Notes: generated by a model from the sequence alone, not told the origin. 64,000 bases of DNA from Takakia lepidozioides (GCA_030704615.1 CM060734.1:27916042-27980041), one strand, 5' to 3'. Shown: positions 12,785 through 26,710, numbered from the stretch's first letter. Translations and numbers: made by a program.

Positions 12785-13168
12785 TGGATATGCCATCAGT
12801 GCAGAGGAGCTGCTGATTTGGAGATCAGTCCGGCGGACAGTGAGTTAAAGGTGCTTTTTAAAAGTCTTAATAGCAATTGTTTTCTGTGACTCTTCACTGG
12901 CAGATAATGAAGGTACAGGCCTTGGTATGCACCTTTTGGACTGGTATACTGATGAGAAACTGGTATACCATGGATATACCATCAGTGCAGAGGAGATGGT
13001 GATTTGGATATTGGTCCGGTGGACAGTGAGGACAGTGAGGACGAGGTGCTTCTTAAAAGTTTTAATAGCAATTGTTTTCTGGGACTCTTCACTGTCAGAT
13101 AGTGAAGGTAGGGGCCTTGGTATGCACCAGTGTTGGACTGTTATACTGATAAGAAACTGGTATATATA
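12785..13168. repeat. Direct tandem duplication, two units of about 190 bp
   Basis: Unit 1 (12785-12970) and unit 2 (12971-13168) share long near-identical blocks: TGGATATRCCATCAGTGCAG, AATAGCAATTGTTTTCTG, GACTCTTCACTG and the closing GAAACTGGTATA. They differ by scattered substitutions and small indels, including a doubled GACAGTGAG in unit 2. This is an ordinary segmental duplication that has since diverged. No coding role is apparent. Confidence 0.8.
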
Positions 13169-15790
13169 CAGGTATCAGCTAGCGCCACTACCTAGCATAT
13201 ACCTGTATTGGTCCGATATTGTGTTTACTAATACTCCGGGCAATATCCTACCAGCCTGGCAGGTGGTTGAAAATTTGGTACTTGATACCATACCAAATCC
13301 ATTTGGTGAGGAAAAACTTAGGTATGGGTACCAACAGCGCACGTGGCACAGTATGGATGCGCCTCTTTCAATAAGCAAAGTGGATACCAGGTTTTGGTGT
13401 TTTAGTGAGGTTGTTGTGATGGAGCCTCCATATGCTTGTAATTCTTGTTGACAGTGTGCAAGTAATATGTGTACATAGAGAGTTTTTTTTTATACCAGAC
13501 GAGTTATGATAATGCCCCTGGAATCGGTTTTTCAAAACTCTTGCAGTGAAACACCACACCAATAATGGTATTCAAATATTAGATTTTTCCCAATACTAGT
13601 GCTTCCCTGTATTGCAATCCGATGAAGGCCTCTATACCATTACTGATCTGGTATATTCAAAATGCAATACCAGTGGAACACTAGTATGCACACTAGCATA
13701 GTCCCAGTGGTCTCCCAAAGTACTAATGATGGGTCATTTTGTCCAAATAGAAGGCTGTTGTCACTTGGTTCCTCCCTCAAGAGGAGACCACGCATCAGTG
13801 CCAAAGTGGAGAAGATCTTTATATACCTTCACTAGTTAAGATTACTCTTGATTAATGATCATCAAATATTAAGCACATGCCTGCGAAGGATCTACAGTAG
13901 AGGCTAACAACGCCAAATACAGTCGGGGGCCTCACATAAGCATCAACAGGACCTCATCCAAAGTACACTGAACATCCAGAGTCACGGTTTAGCACACCAA
14001 ATCACACTGCGTAGAGCGTAAGCATAAAATAATGGTAATCCTATCAACAGGTGGCTGGCCTCTCATTGGCTAGCCTAATTACAATATTCAACACCCACAG
14101 GTCAACATGCCAGAGTGTACTTTTGGCAAAAGGTAACGATACAGAGCCAAAATTAGGTTGCACACTAATGTTCCCAACTACCTCAGCTTTTCATCGATGC
14201 ATACAACAGAAGAGGATCCAGTGGAAGGAGTAATCCATTCCTTCACATGCCTGTGAAGAAATGTAAAATGGATGACTGAAAAATGAGAAACGTGATAAGT
14301 GTGCTGTCATGGATGAACGTCGGAACCCTAGCTTGGAAACGGAAGTTACTAGTCAGCGTAGAAGGGTGATGCCAAGGGCTCCCTCCTCTTTGCCTCGCGA
14401 GTGTTTTGCTTCTGCATCGTGTCCTCAGATCTCTTTCTTTGTTCGTTGCGTGTCGTGTTCACCTGGCCTATGAGTGTGAGAACATTTGGTGTTTCGGATC
14501 TGGAAAGAAACCTCACTTGGGCGTTGTTGCATACGATGGTGTAAGGCGAGGCTAGCGGGGGAGCACGAAACCTCGGTATGCACACCTCTCCTCACAGCAC
14601 ACGCTTTGTCTGTGCAATACAATGCTGGTTACATGGAAATCAGTTGACGGGTTACTAGATCATTTCTAACGCATAAGGTAGCTCGTATGTTCAAACATGA
14701 CGGGAGTGGGAGGGAAGAGATCCAATCATAACGGCCTCGGTGATGGATGGGATAAGGGTCGTCATCATTGGAGGTTTCACCCACTAGAGTATGCAGTTCA
14801 GGCAGAAAATTCCTACATGCCTCGTGTACATCTGCCTTTGGGGCAGGATTGTTCTTTTGTGTGTCCGTGACACTGCGAGAGGGATGTGCATAAAGCAGTC
14901 CAAAATGAATATTCTCTTTTTGCTTTTTGGGCTGTTGTGTAGTTATGCAAGTTGCAGGTTGGTTGGAGCCAGAGAGAGAGTGAGATAGAGATTCACCATC
15001 AAGAGAGTCTTGAATAACCATTTGGATAGAACTACACATGATAGGGGTCTCGAGCAGGTATTTAAGGTAGAATTCACAGTACGCGGGGGTCCTCATAGAC
15101 TGTAAAGTGTTATAATCTTACCTTATATGAATCATCGTCATGTCGCTTGGTTAGGGTTTGATTGGCAGAGTATGTGAGTTCAGACAGTTTTCTCATGTCT
15201 GCAAAACAATTCCATATCCAGCTCTGTGATTTCAAACAAGAACTATGTGGTGTGTTGGTTATAATGGGAGTTGTCATTTGGGGGAACAGCCTGAAGATTT
15301 ACAATTCACTTGTGGAGAGATACTTGCGTCACAAACACCACTTGGGTACAAATTTGCAAGGGAGTCAAAAGGAGTAGATCATTTCGCCTAAAACCACCTG
15401 AAGTGTCCATGTAGGGGCTGTGAAATTTTCAACATGGCTGAAGCCAACATCATTGGTACTTAAGGAGGACCACACCTTGAAGACATATTAAAGTCTCTTC
15501 TTGCAAAAAGATGTGACAGTAGCCATTGTTATGCTATTTCTCTCTTGTTCATATAGTGTAAAGGCAGCCGCTCACTTGCCGGCATTGAACATAGAGGGTA
15601 AACCAAGCCTGTTTGGAAAGCGACGACTGTATACCTTTGGCTTCCATATAATTTATGTGATGTCAAGTATGCAGAGGTCTTTTCTCTTTCAACTGGAAAG
15701 ATACCCACTTCGATTCTATGTCAAGATAATTAGTCATATCACTGTAGATAGATAGATGGTGGTGATAAGAGTGGGGTGCCTTGAAAGTCA
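13169..15790. other. Non-coding stretch, nothing recognised
   Basis: Short frames on both strands (longest 155 codons at 14629-15096, minus) lack domains, splice partners or codon bias. Repeated GGTATA/TATACC words around 13160-13690 suggest old repeat debris. Confidence 0.35.
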
Positions 15791-16597
15791 ATGATCATTG
15801 CCCCCCTCATTCTGCCTAGTAACTACATAGGCTTGCTACCTCAAATTAGTGCTGCATTTGGTGAATACATTGGACCCTTTGGCAAAAGCAGCCATGTAGT
15901 ACAATGCTTGTACGTCGGGGCGGGCGGAGCTCCGCTCAGCCCTTTTGCTAACTCTCCCGCTAAACTGTTATCTCTAGGGTTCTGCTATTATTTTCTTCCT
16001 CCCCATGTTTCTCTTGCATCCTATTTAGCGACTCCTCTTATTTAATGCTCACTAGTTATTGTAGCTATGCTCGCCGCCATAGCTCAAGTGCGAGCTTCCA
16101 TTGATACTGCCACCTGGTAGAAGAGCGCAACCCCTTCTCAATCCCTTCTCTAACTGTCATCTTTCTTAGACGCCTTTTACAAGCCATCTCTTACAGGTTT
16201 TCATGAAGTCTCTAAATGTTGGTCTTTCTTTGGAACTGGCTTGAATCGTTTCTATTTGCTCGTTGTGCGACTTCACCTGCGGACGCGGAGTAAGGCTCCC
16301 CCGACCTTGGTCTGCTTCTTGAGCTAAAGAAGCCAACCCTGGCGATTTTGGCGTTTTCTCACACCGATTTGGTGCACAGGAAGCCCTCTTTTTCCAAATC
16401 ACAAGCTTCAACATATATGTCTTGCCACAGTGCTATGGCTACTGCTATTGCTGTAACGTTCATATACTACTTCTACTGGTCGTCGACAGTACAGGCAATG
16501 TAAGCGGCAGCACTACTTGTGAGACCTCGACCATCAAGGGACGCCCCTGCTACCAGCTTACTACAGAGACCTGCGCACCCCGAAGACGGTTGCTCCG

Positions 16598-17692
16598 ATG
16601 GCCCCAAGAGAGAAGACCACTCTTCCCTTCTTCCTAAGAGACCCGCATCCGAGGCTTTTGATCGTCCTGAACGCCACTACGGTGTCTACCGGTCTGAGAC
16701 GGGGTGCTACATCTCCACACAACACGCAAGCCCCCTTGCAGAAGCTTAGAGACCACAGCAAACCCACCCCCACTGTGCATCTGGGCAGAAGGTCATCGCC
16801 CTTCATTTACGTTTCTAAGGCCGTTTCAAGTGTTCCAGGAGTTTTCAAGTCTTGTCTAGGTACTGCCTCAACCAGTGGCAATGAAAGATTGAGGTATTCT
16901 TTGGTTTCTTCATCTCAACCTCTGGCCATAGAAGAGAGCACAGCTGGATCACATAACATGAATTCTACTATGCACACACTCGTGATGGAGCCCACGAATG
17001 GCTCCGCTGTTGGTGTGGGTACTTGGAGTTGCAGGGATAAGTCCGATATGTTGACCACAACAGCCTTTTTCATCACTTCAGATGTGGAACATGACAATCA
17101 GCTTATACAGCTTCTTGAGCTGAAGACGTCAGCTCGGCGATTTTTGCAGTTTTTCAACAACCTCCTCCTTTACAGGAAAATGAAGACCCGCAACAAACAC
17201 GACCTTCACACCTCGCAAAGGAAACAGCCGTGTGGTACTCGACCCCCCTGGAAGCAATTCCTCACACCTGGGTTTCTCCTTATGGACGCTACATGTGACT
17301 CGGACGTCTGGCACTTTGGCAAGATACCTTACCCACAAGGGCACACCTCAATAAGAACTACGAGCTCAAGGACCACTTCTCCAAAGCTACGCTATAGACT
17401 AATCAGGAACAGCATGGTAGCAGATGTTCCATCAAGACGGGCTATAGGCAGATCGTTTCAAGGCAATAGATGTTATCTCAAAGCTGCAGACTGGCTCACG
17501 AGCACCTGGGCGGCTGCAGCAAAGCTAATACTCTGGTGGGACCTCATCCGTGACAACCTTTGTCCCAGGGCAGATCATATTGTCTATGAAGAACTACGGT
17601 TTACTCATGTGCCCTCTCCTTGCCATGGAAAGAGTCAAAACCCGTGGCTTGAACCAATTGAAGAGGACACCCCACATCAAGCTGTCGACTAA
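16598..17692 (+). CDS. Unrecognised open reading frame, 364 codons
   Basis: This is the longest uninterrupted plus-strand frame in the first 25 kb outside the copia element. The product is basic and Ser/Thr-rich, with a WLTSTWAAAAKLILWWDLIRD segment near its C-terminus that could form an amphipathic helix. No family is recognised. No introns or neighbours support it, and it lies in repeat-like sequence, so it may be a chance frame or an element remnant. Confidence 0.25.
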   Translation: MAPREKTTLPFFLRDPHPRLLIVLNATTVSTGLRRGATSPHNTQAPLQKLRDHSKPTPTVHLGRRSSPFIYVSKAVSSVPGVFKSCLGTASTSGNERLRYSLVSSSQPLAIEESTAGSHNMNSTMHTLVMEPTNGSAVGVGTWSCRDKSDMLTTTAFFITSDVEHDNQLIQLLELKTSARRFLQFFNNLLLYRKMKTRNKHDLHTSQRKQPCGTRPPWKQFLTPGFLLMDATCDSDVWHFGKIPYPQGHTSIRTTSSRTTSPKLRYRLIRNSMVADVPSRRAIGRSFQGNRCYLKAADWLTSTWAAAAKLILWWDLIRDNLCPRADHIVYEELRFTHVPSPCHGKSQNPWLEPIEEDTPHQAVD

Positions 17693-20600
17693 CTCACCAT
17701 TGACAGGATGCACCTCACGGGCCGGATATAGGTGTCCCTCTCTCTACGTCTCGGATGCTCGTACAACTCCCCGCTGTTGCTGACCACTGGTTACGAACTA
17801 CCATAAATCAGATTCACAGGACTTCAGACAGTCGATGGGAGGCAAGGCCCCTTTCCATGGGCCGGGTTAAATGTATGGTGCAGGATTTATACAAGAGCAA
17901 TCAACCAGACCCCAGCTATATGTATGGACTGCCAGCAAAGAATCCACTGGAGCTTCTGAACAGTTACTTCCGACAGCCCAAGCTGCTGCAAATTAGTGAT
18001 ACTCCCACCCCCAATATTCTGACCACCAGCTCCTCGGTAATGTCTATACTCTTCACCCACAAGCTTCTCTATCCACTTGAGGTCCTACATTTAACAGGTA
18101 ATACCACACCCCTTACCCTTCAGAAAATGCTATCAATTGAAAGGTTATCTCCTCTATTGCATACAATATCTCCTCCATGTGCCTTCAACGTACATGGCCC
18201 TCCTTTGACACTCCGTGCTGATGACCCTCAGAATTGCTACTCTTCCCCGCTTGGCAACCGACAACCTCAACTGAGATGTTTGTACTCTCCTTGCCTGCTG
18301 AACCCCTCTTACTCTCCTTCCCATGAATTTGCTGCGATCCCCCTTTCTATCAGCAGATTCATAGTATGAAACTTTGCTCTCAACCTGCAAATACAGCAAA
18401 GACGATTTTGTCCACACAACCATGCTTATTACCTCACTTCGAGGCCCTTGTACCCAAGATCATTGAAGCTGCACTTATATACTATCAACCAATGTGGGGG
18501 CAGAATTCTACAATAGTTCTCCTATCAGCTCATGTCCACCTTGATGTGCATAAGGAGTTTATACTCGATTTTATTTGTCTATTGCCACAAAAGTTGAACA
18601 TACCACATCACCACTTTTTTGTACGTGATACTTGGAACTACTTGTTACTCTGGAACGATCCGGACCAACAAAACTCCTGTCCACACTATACAACATTTAA
18701 TTTCGGTCCATTTTTTTATAGAACATCCTCCCCAATGCTAACCATATCTTTGAACCCCCAATCAGATTCTGACTGGGCGAATTCTTCTGGCGGGAACTTT
18801 TCTAAGCTGCATTTTAGGTTTCTTACGGAGCTGACCACTTCTGATCCTGTGTGCTGGACATATCAGCCAACAAACGATAGCAAGCATGTAACTCTTCCGC
18901 ATGCACCAACACAACAAGACAGGCCATCCAGGGAAGTGACCTTACATGTTGCGTGTGCTGCCTATTTTATCTTTCACTTCAGATATCAACTTTGGATGTA
19001 TGTGTTTGCTACTCATACCGTGAAATCTCAAACTCCACATTTCTATGACCCAAGAGCTTATACCTTTAATGCTGTCATTATCTTGTTGGTTATTGATATT
19101 GTAAACATCTACTCTCAACATTATCAACACTCACAGATACACCTTTCTCTAACTATTTTTCTCACTTCCATGTGCTCTTATCTTTTACATTGTTATCACT
19201 CATAGGCGTTTGCCCCTACCAACACAACATACTTTTACCCCCCACAGTTATTCCACTTAAGGGCATATGCTCGTATTGCTACCTTGAACTCTATCTCTCC
19301 ACAGTTCCATAGCTCCACCCTTGTCTCACGTACCAGCTAGTTTCTCCATAAGTTGGCCAACGTAATGCCCACTTCTCATTGTGTGCAGTAGGACCATTCT
19401 AATGCAACCCACAAAGATACTCCTGGTAGGCCCCTTTCAATCGCTAGCACATACAAAATTAATCTGGGACAAACACCTATAGGTATGATCTTCCCTCTCA
19501 GTTTTGATTTATTGCCTTCGGCGAGGCTGCCCGGTCATGCATTACTTCAACAAGACAAACGACCAAGGGAAGTGACTCCCCGATATACTGAAAGTGGTGT
19601 CCCATTTCCTATCCACTTCAATGCTGATTGTGTTACCTACTTTGTTGTCAATGTTGAATAGAATGCCTACTTTGCTATCCACTTCTACGACTCAAGGGCT
19701 TATACCTTTGCTACGATTACTTTCCTTGGTATAATATCATCCATGTTTTCAACATTTAAGGACGTGTCATGTCCCGGCCATCCTGACCTGTGGGAACTGA
19801 TGGTTGCTAAGCAGGATTTTAGGCTATTTGCCAAGATGAATGTTCCTGAAGCGACTTTCCATTTCGAATGTAGTATCTCATTTCCTGTCCATTTCAATGT
19901 TATGCGATGGCTACTCTGCTGTCCACTTTTATGACTCACTATCATTACCTTCCTCTGTATCAATATTTTAAACTCTTACACTGCACTTTTTCAACACTCA
20001 AGGACATGTCATGTCCCCATTCTAGACCCTATTTGCCCTATTTGCTTCTAATTTTCTCACGCTAGTTCTCACACTACAATATTACCTTCAAACAAATTCT
20101 ACATTACTCAAATTTTGGCACTACTTTCAATCAAATTGTATGTTGCCGATATTTCAGTACTATTTTCAAACTTCGGTTCTACTCACACACAAATCTTATG
20201 CTGCTCATAATGCGTCCTTACTTGTAAGCGCTTTTTATACTTTGATACTACTTCCCAACAAATCATTTTGCTACCAATCTCATTTATTCCCCATTCTCCA
20301 TCTAATGTCAATATCATTTATCATCCATTACCCATTCAGCATCCATTATCCCACTTCCAGAACACATCACTAACATCAATGATCAAATCACATCATGGTA
20401 ATTTGACACTACCTACCACTAAAGAGTTGAATCCATTACAAAATTATTTTGCCAGCTTATGCTATCTTGACCACATAGACCCTCTACTTAATTTCAAACT
20501 TTGCCACGTACCCACACCAAATGAAATGAAATCGTCCCGCACTCATAACCTCATCATCCCCAACCGTCAACTCATTCATCCAAAGACACCTTCATCCACA

Positions 20601-21131
20601 CCGTCCAGGATCATCCATCCACACTATTCACCTACCCAACCATTCCTGCCCAGAGCCATCCATTCACGCTACTCACCTATCCACCTTATAGCCCCCACAT
20701 TAAAATTTATACCCCCCATCTACCCACAGCCCATAATACACCTATACCAACCCCATAACATAGGCTCTCATAAAAATTTCCCATCACTGGACCCCCCCTT
20801 GCATTCATCAATGACTAGCTCTACTACTACCCACAATCCCACCCCTCACTATATACTTCAACCGCACCTTCATTCTCTCCATCCAAGATACAGCCGATAT
20901 CAGCTGCGCAGCTGTCACCTCTACATACGACCACCAACAGTCACCAATGACTCAGGCAGTAACAAGATATGAAGCTGTGGCAACTTCTCAGGGGCAGTCA
21001 CCCCCTGCCCCACACAGGATACAAGCAAAATTTCAGATTCCTCCCACCCCGTGGGACCTTCATCTCATAATTTACGCCCTGTCAAAACATCTGGTCTCCT
21101 CCATGGCACTTACATAACCAATTGGGATACT

Positions 21132-21610
21132 GGGTGGCCTGCTTTCTAGCCCCCATATATCACCAATTCAGATGCCATCTCTTGCTGCGTTCACAATACA
21201 GACATTCCAACAAATGCAGATTATTCCCACTCCGTCGGATTTCTATTTCATGTTCCCTCTCTTCTTCTCACTGCTGGTTTAATCAGTGTATCTTATACAA
21301 TAAATCGAAGGGCGGGGTGACCTGCTTACCAGCCCCCACCCACCACCAACTCTGCAGCCACCCCTTGCTTCAACCAGTGTACAGACATGCTCAAACAAAG
21401 AAAATCTTCCCACTCCGTGGGCTCTTTATCCTATGCTTCTCAATCTACCACAATATCCTGATTGTACCATGGCACCCTATCTACAAAAGATGGTGCTGGG
21501 CGGCCTGCTTCCCAGCCCCCAATCATCACCATTTCCAAAACCACTTACCTCCACCCACCTACCTCTCTACAAACGGGATTCACCGGGTTACTCCCCTCTC
21601 TGCTAGCTTT
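21132..21610. repeat. Three diverged tandem repeats of about 182 bp
   Basis: Units begin at 21132, 21315 and 21496 with variants of GGCCTGCTTCCCAGCCCCC followed by CACCA-rich sequence, and share TTCCCACTCCGTSGG further on. Spacing is 183 and 181 bp. The third unit breaks down after about 110 bases. Such arrays are common in the 5' UTR of LINEs, which fits the ORF1 remnant starting about 1 kb downstream. Confidence 0.65.
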
Positions 21611-22596
21611 GCTCCTTCTTCTCCCATCTCATGCCTTCGGGAGGCCCCCTCTCCCCTTCAATTTCAGGAGTGGCCATCATCTACCTGGTGGCCCCATGTA
21701 CCTGGTGGCCTCAAGATCTCATTCCCATATGGTGCTTCGTTTACACGCTAACTCCAACCACCTGGACCCCCTTCCAGCTCATATCATTCGTTCTAAGACA
21801 GCTCCCACCACCCCTGTTGCACAAACAATTTGTGATCCAGCAGGACTGCCAACTCCATACAGCACCCGATTACAGGATACCCAATTGCACAATTAACCCA
21901 CACATCCAAGAACATAACCCAACATCCATACCAACACTCCCACTAGACACTTATTATATCAGGCTATGCACCCTTACCCATGCATCCACACTACCCCCCA
22001 GCCATCATCTAACACCCAAGGCACCATACAGACCAACCCATGACATTATCATAATCTCTACATGCTACCTCGTTATTCGAGAGCTGCCATACAACACTAA
22101 ATCCACTCAAAGTCACCCCCACATTGCAATAAGCTTCATAAACGGCAATTGCAGAGTTTCTCCCCCTTAACTGCCATCCATCCCCCTTCGCCTCACACAC
22201 TCGTGGAGCCAGGCTTTTCCTCATGTCTGTTGAGTAAGTGGTCTCCCAAATCCAAGACATCTGCCAACACCTTCACTCCACCCTGCCACCCGATCAATGC
22301 CCAACAGCCTCCCTCCCATGCAGAATTAGCAAAGCAGCCGCCTTCGCCCCACAGAATTACTACCCAACATAAACCACTGGAATGCCCATGCTGGCAACGC
22401 AGTAAAGGCCACCCCCACACCACCAATACAAGCTCCCTGCCGCAGCGAGTTGCCACCCAACAAGGCCGGGCCTCCACCCTGCCCCAAGATATATACCTCC
22501 ACAACAGATTACCATTCACCCTCTTCACCGTCGCACCTCCACTTTATCACTCCACCCACTACCAAGATCTCCTAACACTACAGCTTACAGATACGA

Positions 22597-24752
22597 TGAG
22601 CCATCAAGAGGATAGCTCTTCCAAAGCAATCCAAATCGGGGAAGATGCTGATGTTAGCGACATGCACGTCTCGGGCGAGCAATTCTTTGCGGACGACCGA
22701 GTGTTCCAACCCAAATGCTCACAAGACTTGGCAGACACCTCCAACGACCACATCAGCTCACCATAGGAACGGAGGTCCTACAAAATCAATTCTCCTACTC
22801 AGCGACGAGCCCCCCCCCCCATGCTGCAGGCAACACGGCAAGTGGGGCTATAAGCTCCAGCCCAGGACTCAAACGTCTATCAAGTGCGGTCAACAGTGAC
22901 GAAGGCAGCACTCACTCCGACCCAAAGAAGTCTAGGGGCCATCTCACACAACACCAACAGCCTACCATCGAAGCTGTCAGTTCTCAACCCACGCTGCAAC
23001 TATGGATGGGCTACCCGATACTCCAGCAACATGCGCTTGACACTAATCTCCCAATAATCAGCGAGAAGCGCACCACCGCGGAGCTCCAACAGCTAGGCCT
23101 CCCAGCATCAGAAATCCACGAACTCAGGTACTGCCTGAAAGCATATCCTCACGCTCCCCAGTTATTTTTTCCTTCTACAAGACCGGATGGGAAGGAGGGG
23201 CAGCTCTACCCGCTCACACAACTCCCGAAGGGCACCCAAAATTGACCCAAAATCGGGTCTTTCTGCAACGCCCCATCACATCGTCATACGATTTGACAAA
23301 GATACAGACTTGCCCAAGGAGCAGGCGCTCTACCGTGCAAAGAAGAGGTTCGCTAAATGAACATTCCCCTAGGAACTGTGTTGTACTCACCAATTACAGC
23401 ATATTCCAGGCATGCAAGCAACACGTGGTCTGGGATTCTAAGAGTTGAGTTACTACACCCGGCTACAGACGGAATCGCGCTACTCAAAGGCGACAGAGCC
23501 TTCGTCATGGAGATGGCCTCCGGAATTCCAGTGCAGGGCAAAATCGAAAGGCCTGTGACTTGCTCGCACCCTCGGACTACCTCTCCCTTTATATGAACAG
23601 TGAGGCCCTACTGGCACCATCAGCTACAAGCTCACAATGCACTTCATGCTGGAAACATACTACCACGGAGACGAGTTTGAACTCATAAACGTGTACAAGC
23701 CAGGGCCTGAGAAGAAATTCTGCTTTATCTACTTGGCTTCAGACGACACAAAGAAACGAATGCTGGAGAAGGGCGTCCGCTTTAACCACACCCTCATCAA
23801 CACGCAATTGCGCATCAAACGGGGTGGCACAACAGGGCTAGCAGCCACCCCCCAAGAAATGGTGGCCGAAAGGGATGCGCTCACACTAGTTGTCAAGGGT
23901 CTCAATCCCCTGTTCTCCCAGGCTGACACAGAAGCTGCTCTCCAAGACGCCTTCGACAAAGGCAACATAATCCAAGTCTACTTTGCAAGATAGCTCCAAT
24001 GGAAAAAACCAAGCACTCAGGCATGGCGCTCATCACCTGTAAGAACCCCAGCATATACACCCAGTGGTGCAATCAGCCCCACATCAAGATGCAGCCCGCA
24101 GTTATGTTAAAATCGAGCCACACACGAATAGTCTGAACGGATCGGCACCCCCGGCCAACGAGACCCTGGAGCGACTCCGTGTCGCCAACATCAATCAAGC
24201 CCTAGCAGATACAGTAAACTCTATAAACATCAAATCAGACTCGGCCCCCGCAAGGGCCATGAAACCATGATGCTGGAAATTGACAGGAAACTCGCGGAGC
24301 ACGCCATCACCATCAAAACTGACATTCGGGGAGAGCTTGCAGCTATGGAATCCAGAGTCGCTATCACCATGGCTGCACAACAGGAGGAGAACCACTCATA
24401 TCTTGTGTCACTGCAAGACTCCATCACCAAGAACTTGGGGGCCAACTTGGCCAATTTCTACACTCATGCCAACATGGTTCTTGACAAGCTACCGCTCCCG
24501 CCAAGTAAAATCACCAGCTCTACAGGTCACGGTGAATCCAGCAATATGCCTGCAAGCCAGAACGGGGGCTACAGGCCAATGGCCCTTCTTGAGCTGCAAC
24601 ACGACGGACCACACAAGTTGGTCACGGCTGGCCTACTGGGTGCTCAGCCTGCCCCAGCGCTCCGGCAGCAGGGGCTGCCAGAGCCCCAGCGCGCACCCGC
24701 CACCACAAACAGGGATAACAACACCATGATCACCACAAACGCCAATGTGTAA
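22597..24752 (+). pseudogene. LINE-type ORF1 remnant
   Basis: Consecutive plus-strand frames shift into one another: 22597-22766, 22715-23245, 23357-23596, 23637-23993, 24267-24752. The 23637-23993 part includes an RNA-recognition-like stretch (LTLVVKGLNPLFSQADTEA then IIQVYFAR), and the last part is coiled-coil-like (EIDRKLAEHAITIKTDIRGE). This matches the layout of plant LINE ORF1 nucleic-acid-binding proteins, which coat element RNA. At least four frame breaks make it non-functional. The family call is by pattern only. Confidence 0.5.
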
Positions 24753-25574
24753 ACAACAAGCGCATACCCATGGCAACAGCAGGGCCAGATGGACTCCTGC
24801 GCACCTCCAACGCGGTCTCTAAATCATTCTCATGACTATCCTCTTGGGGATCTCTCTTCTTCATGTTGGCTACGGCCTTCTTGTACTCCCACTCTTATCA
24901 ATGCGATATTCACAAGTGGTTGACATCGCTCTGTGCCCTCTCTACCCAATATACCCTCTCCTTCCTCTACACACTAAATGTCCGCGCTCAGTTCTCTCTG
25001 CTGACCCCTTCGCTTCCCTCCCGACTAAAATTCTCTCTCCACATCTCCACTACCACCGCGCCTGCTCTCTTCGCCTACCTCTCTCCAACGTTCAGGGCCT
25101 CCAGCTCCCCCCCCCCCCCAGATCCAATACGCCCTTCCCACTCACTATCATCATTCCGTCATGCCCCGCACTCTACCTCGCGGCTCCCATCATCTCCATG
25201 ACATGAGCCCGCCTGCTCGACCTACCAGCCCCCGCCGCTTGGCCGCTTTTATTCTTATCCCGTGACACCTGTCCCGCCACCCTGTATAAACATGGCCCTC
25301 AACGAAAACTCAAATCTCACTCAAATCCTCTCGATTGTCATCCGAGAGGGCTGAATTTTAAGCACAAGATTATCTTCGATTTTTTATTGTATTATTAATA
25401 TAGGGTGTTTAATATTTGTTCAGAACAATAAAATAAAAATAAAAATAGCCTATCAAAAATTCACCATATTACAAAATTATGTAATTATAGGATACTAAAA
25501 AATACCCAAAATAAAAATAATACCCCCCTACAAAACACCCATTTATCTCACGTGCTCTATACAAATGATAGAGA
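24753..25574. other. Spacer with AT-rich tract
   Basis: 24.8-25.3 kb continues the C-rich composition without a convincing domain. From about 25355 to 25545 the sequence becomes very AT-rich (TATTGTATTATTAATA, AATAAAATAAAAATAAAAA). It could be an old LINE tail or an insertion separating ORF1 from the RT piece. No endonuclease domain is visible where a LINE should have one. Confidence 0.4.
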
Positions 25575-26710
25575 GTGACTTCCACGGAACTTATAGAAAA
25601 CATCTACACAAATTTGGTGCATACTATGGCTCCACCCCCCCTATCCCCGTCCTACGATGAACTATCCAAAAGAGACACCTTCAGTCCCTACCTATTCATT
25701 ATCTTCCTAGAACACCTACTCATATGGTTAGCCCGTGGTAAACTTGGATATCAATACAAAACCTCTTCAAGTGGCATTTCAGCTGCAGCATATGCAGACG
25801 ATCTTGCCATCCTGGCACACAAACCACAACACCTAAATCGACAAGTTAACAAACTATTTAGATTCAATCTATGGTCAGACATGGAACTCAGCTTACACAA
25901 ATGCGTCATCGCAGCCGCAACACATCACAGTCGGCTCACTAAAGCTATCATAGCCTCACACTGCAAACTCTATGTACACTACCAAAACACATCTTTCCCC
26001 TTCCTGGTACCAAATGAGTCATACACCTACCTAGGTATCCAATTAGTACCCTCCCTCACTTGGCACATCCAAAAAGAATTACATCATCCAAACTCGCTAC
26101 CAAAAATCCGGCCCTGCTCAAATCCCCAATTGCCATTCGTCCGAAATTATCAATCATTCAATCCGTACTACAAACACAAATTCAATACTCATTCCACGCC
26201 GCACCCTTCTCCCTACCAGACATCAAAAAACTTGATAAAAGCATTATTCATCTTACAAAGCGCGTATGTGGCCTACCAACTATTACCCCTAATGCCCTCA
26301 CGCAACTCCCAACTGACAGTTACGGAATTGGTTCTAGCCCATTAATCATCTCATATGCTCGTACATTAGGCACACAATGAAAAGAAGCACTCAATGATCA
26401 TGGGCGTCTCGGTATCATTTATCATGGACTCCTCAAATACCTTGCATTAAAATACAATGGTCTTTACTCACTATCATCTTTGCACCCACAGCCTGCCTAC
26501 ACTCCCCCACTGCACGCACACTACTCATCCTACGCCAAATGAAAATTAGCATACAAACCGACTTGCCAGATTACCCTAACACCTCGTCACCCTTAGAACG
26601 CGCATGGCTCACAAGCCCTTTTTGTCACAATTTGACATCTCTCATCCAAAACAGAAGATCCTCATCCTCACTTATTTCAAAGAACGTCACATCACCCTCA
26701 CCCAATTTAC
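25575..26710 (+). pseudogene. LINE reverse transcriptase (ORF2), left half
   Basis: The frame shows non-LTR RT motifs in order: FSPYLFIIFLEHLLIWL (fingers-palm block), the catalytic AAYADDLAIL, then YTYLGIQLVPSLTW, the LG motif typical of LINEs. A shift into the 26060-26380 frame and later stops show decay. The coding sequence is interrupted at 26710 by the MULE-like element and resumes at 38251. Read across the 9-base duplication, it gives ...KERHITLTQFT then TATGHRLLKPSEF... in one frame. Confidence 0.85.
26702..26710. repeat. Left target-site duplication of the first MULE-like element
   Basis: CCAATTTAC here is repeated at 38242-38250. One further C on the left also matches, so the duplication is 9-10 bp, the size usual for Mutator-like elements (9-11 bp). 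Both copies sit in the same LINE reading frame (TQFT). Confidence 0.88.

Larger units (their letters stand above)
15791..22596 (+). other. G-poor, C/A-rich region, probably old LINE or LTR-derived sequence
   Basis: From about 17.7 kb on, the plus strand is strikingly poor in G and rich in C and A, and the same bias marks the LINE pieces at 25.6-26.7 and 38.3-39.1 kb. Frames at 17755-18369 and 18366-19205 (204 and 279 codons) have no known domain and are probably long only because of the composition. Diverged copies of a block containing YTF and HFYD-type words recur near 19040, 19680 and 19925. The region may be the 5' part of the LINE or an unrelated repeat. Confidence 0.35.

Noticed and set aside
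18366-19205. 279-codon plus-strand frame as a membrane protein
   Set aside because: It lies in G-poor sequence where stops are rare, has no known domain, and overlaps diverged repeats.
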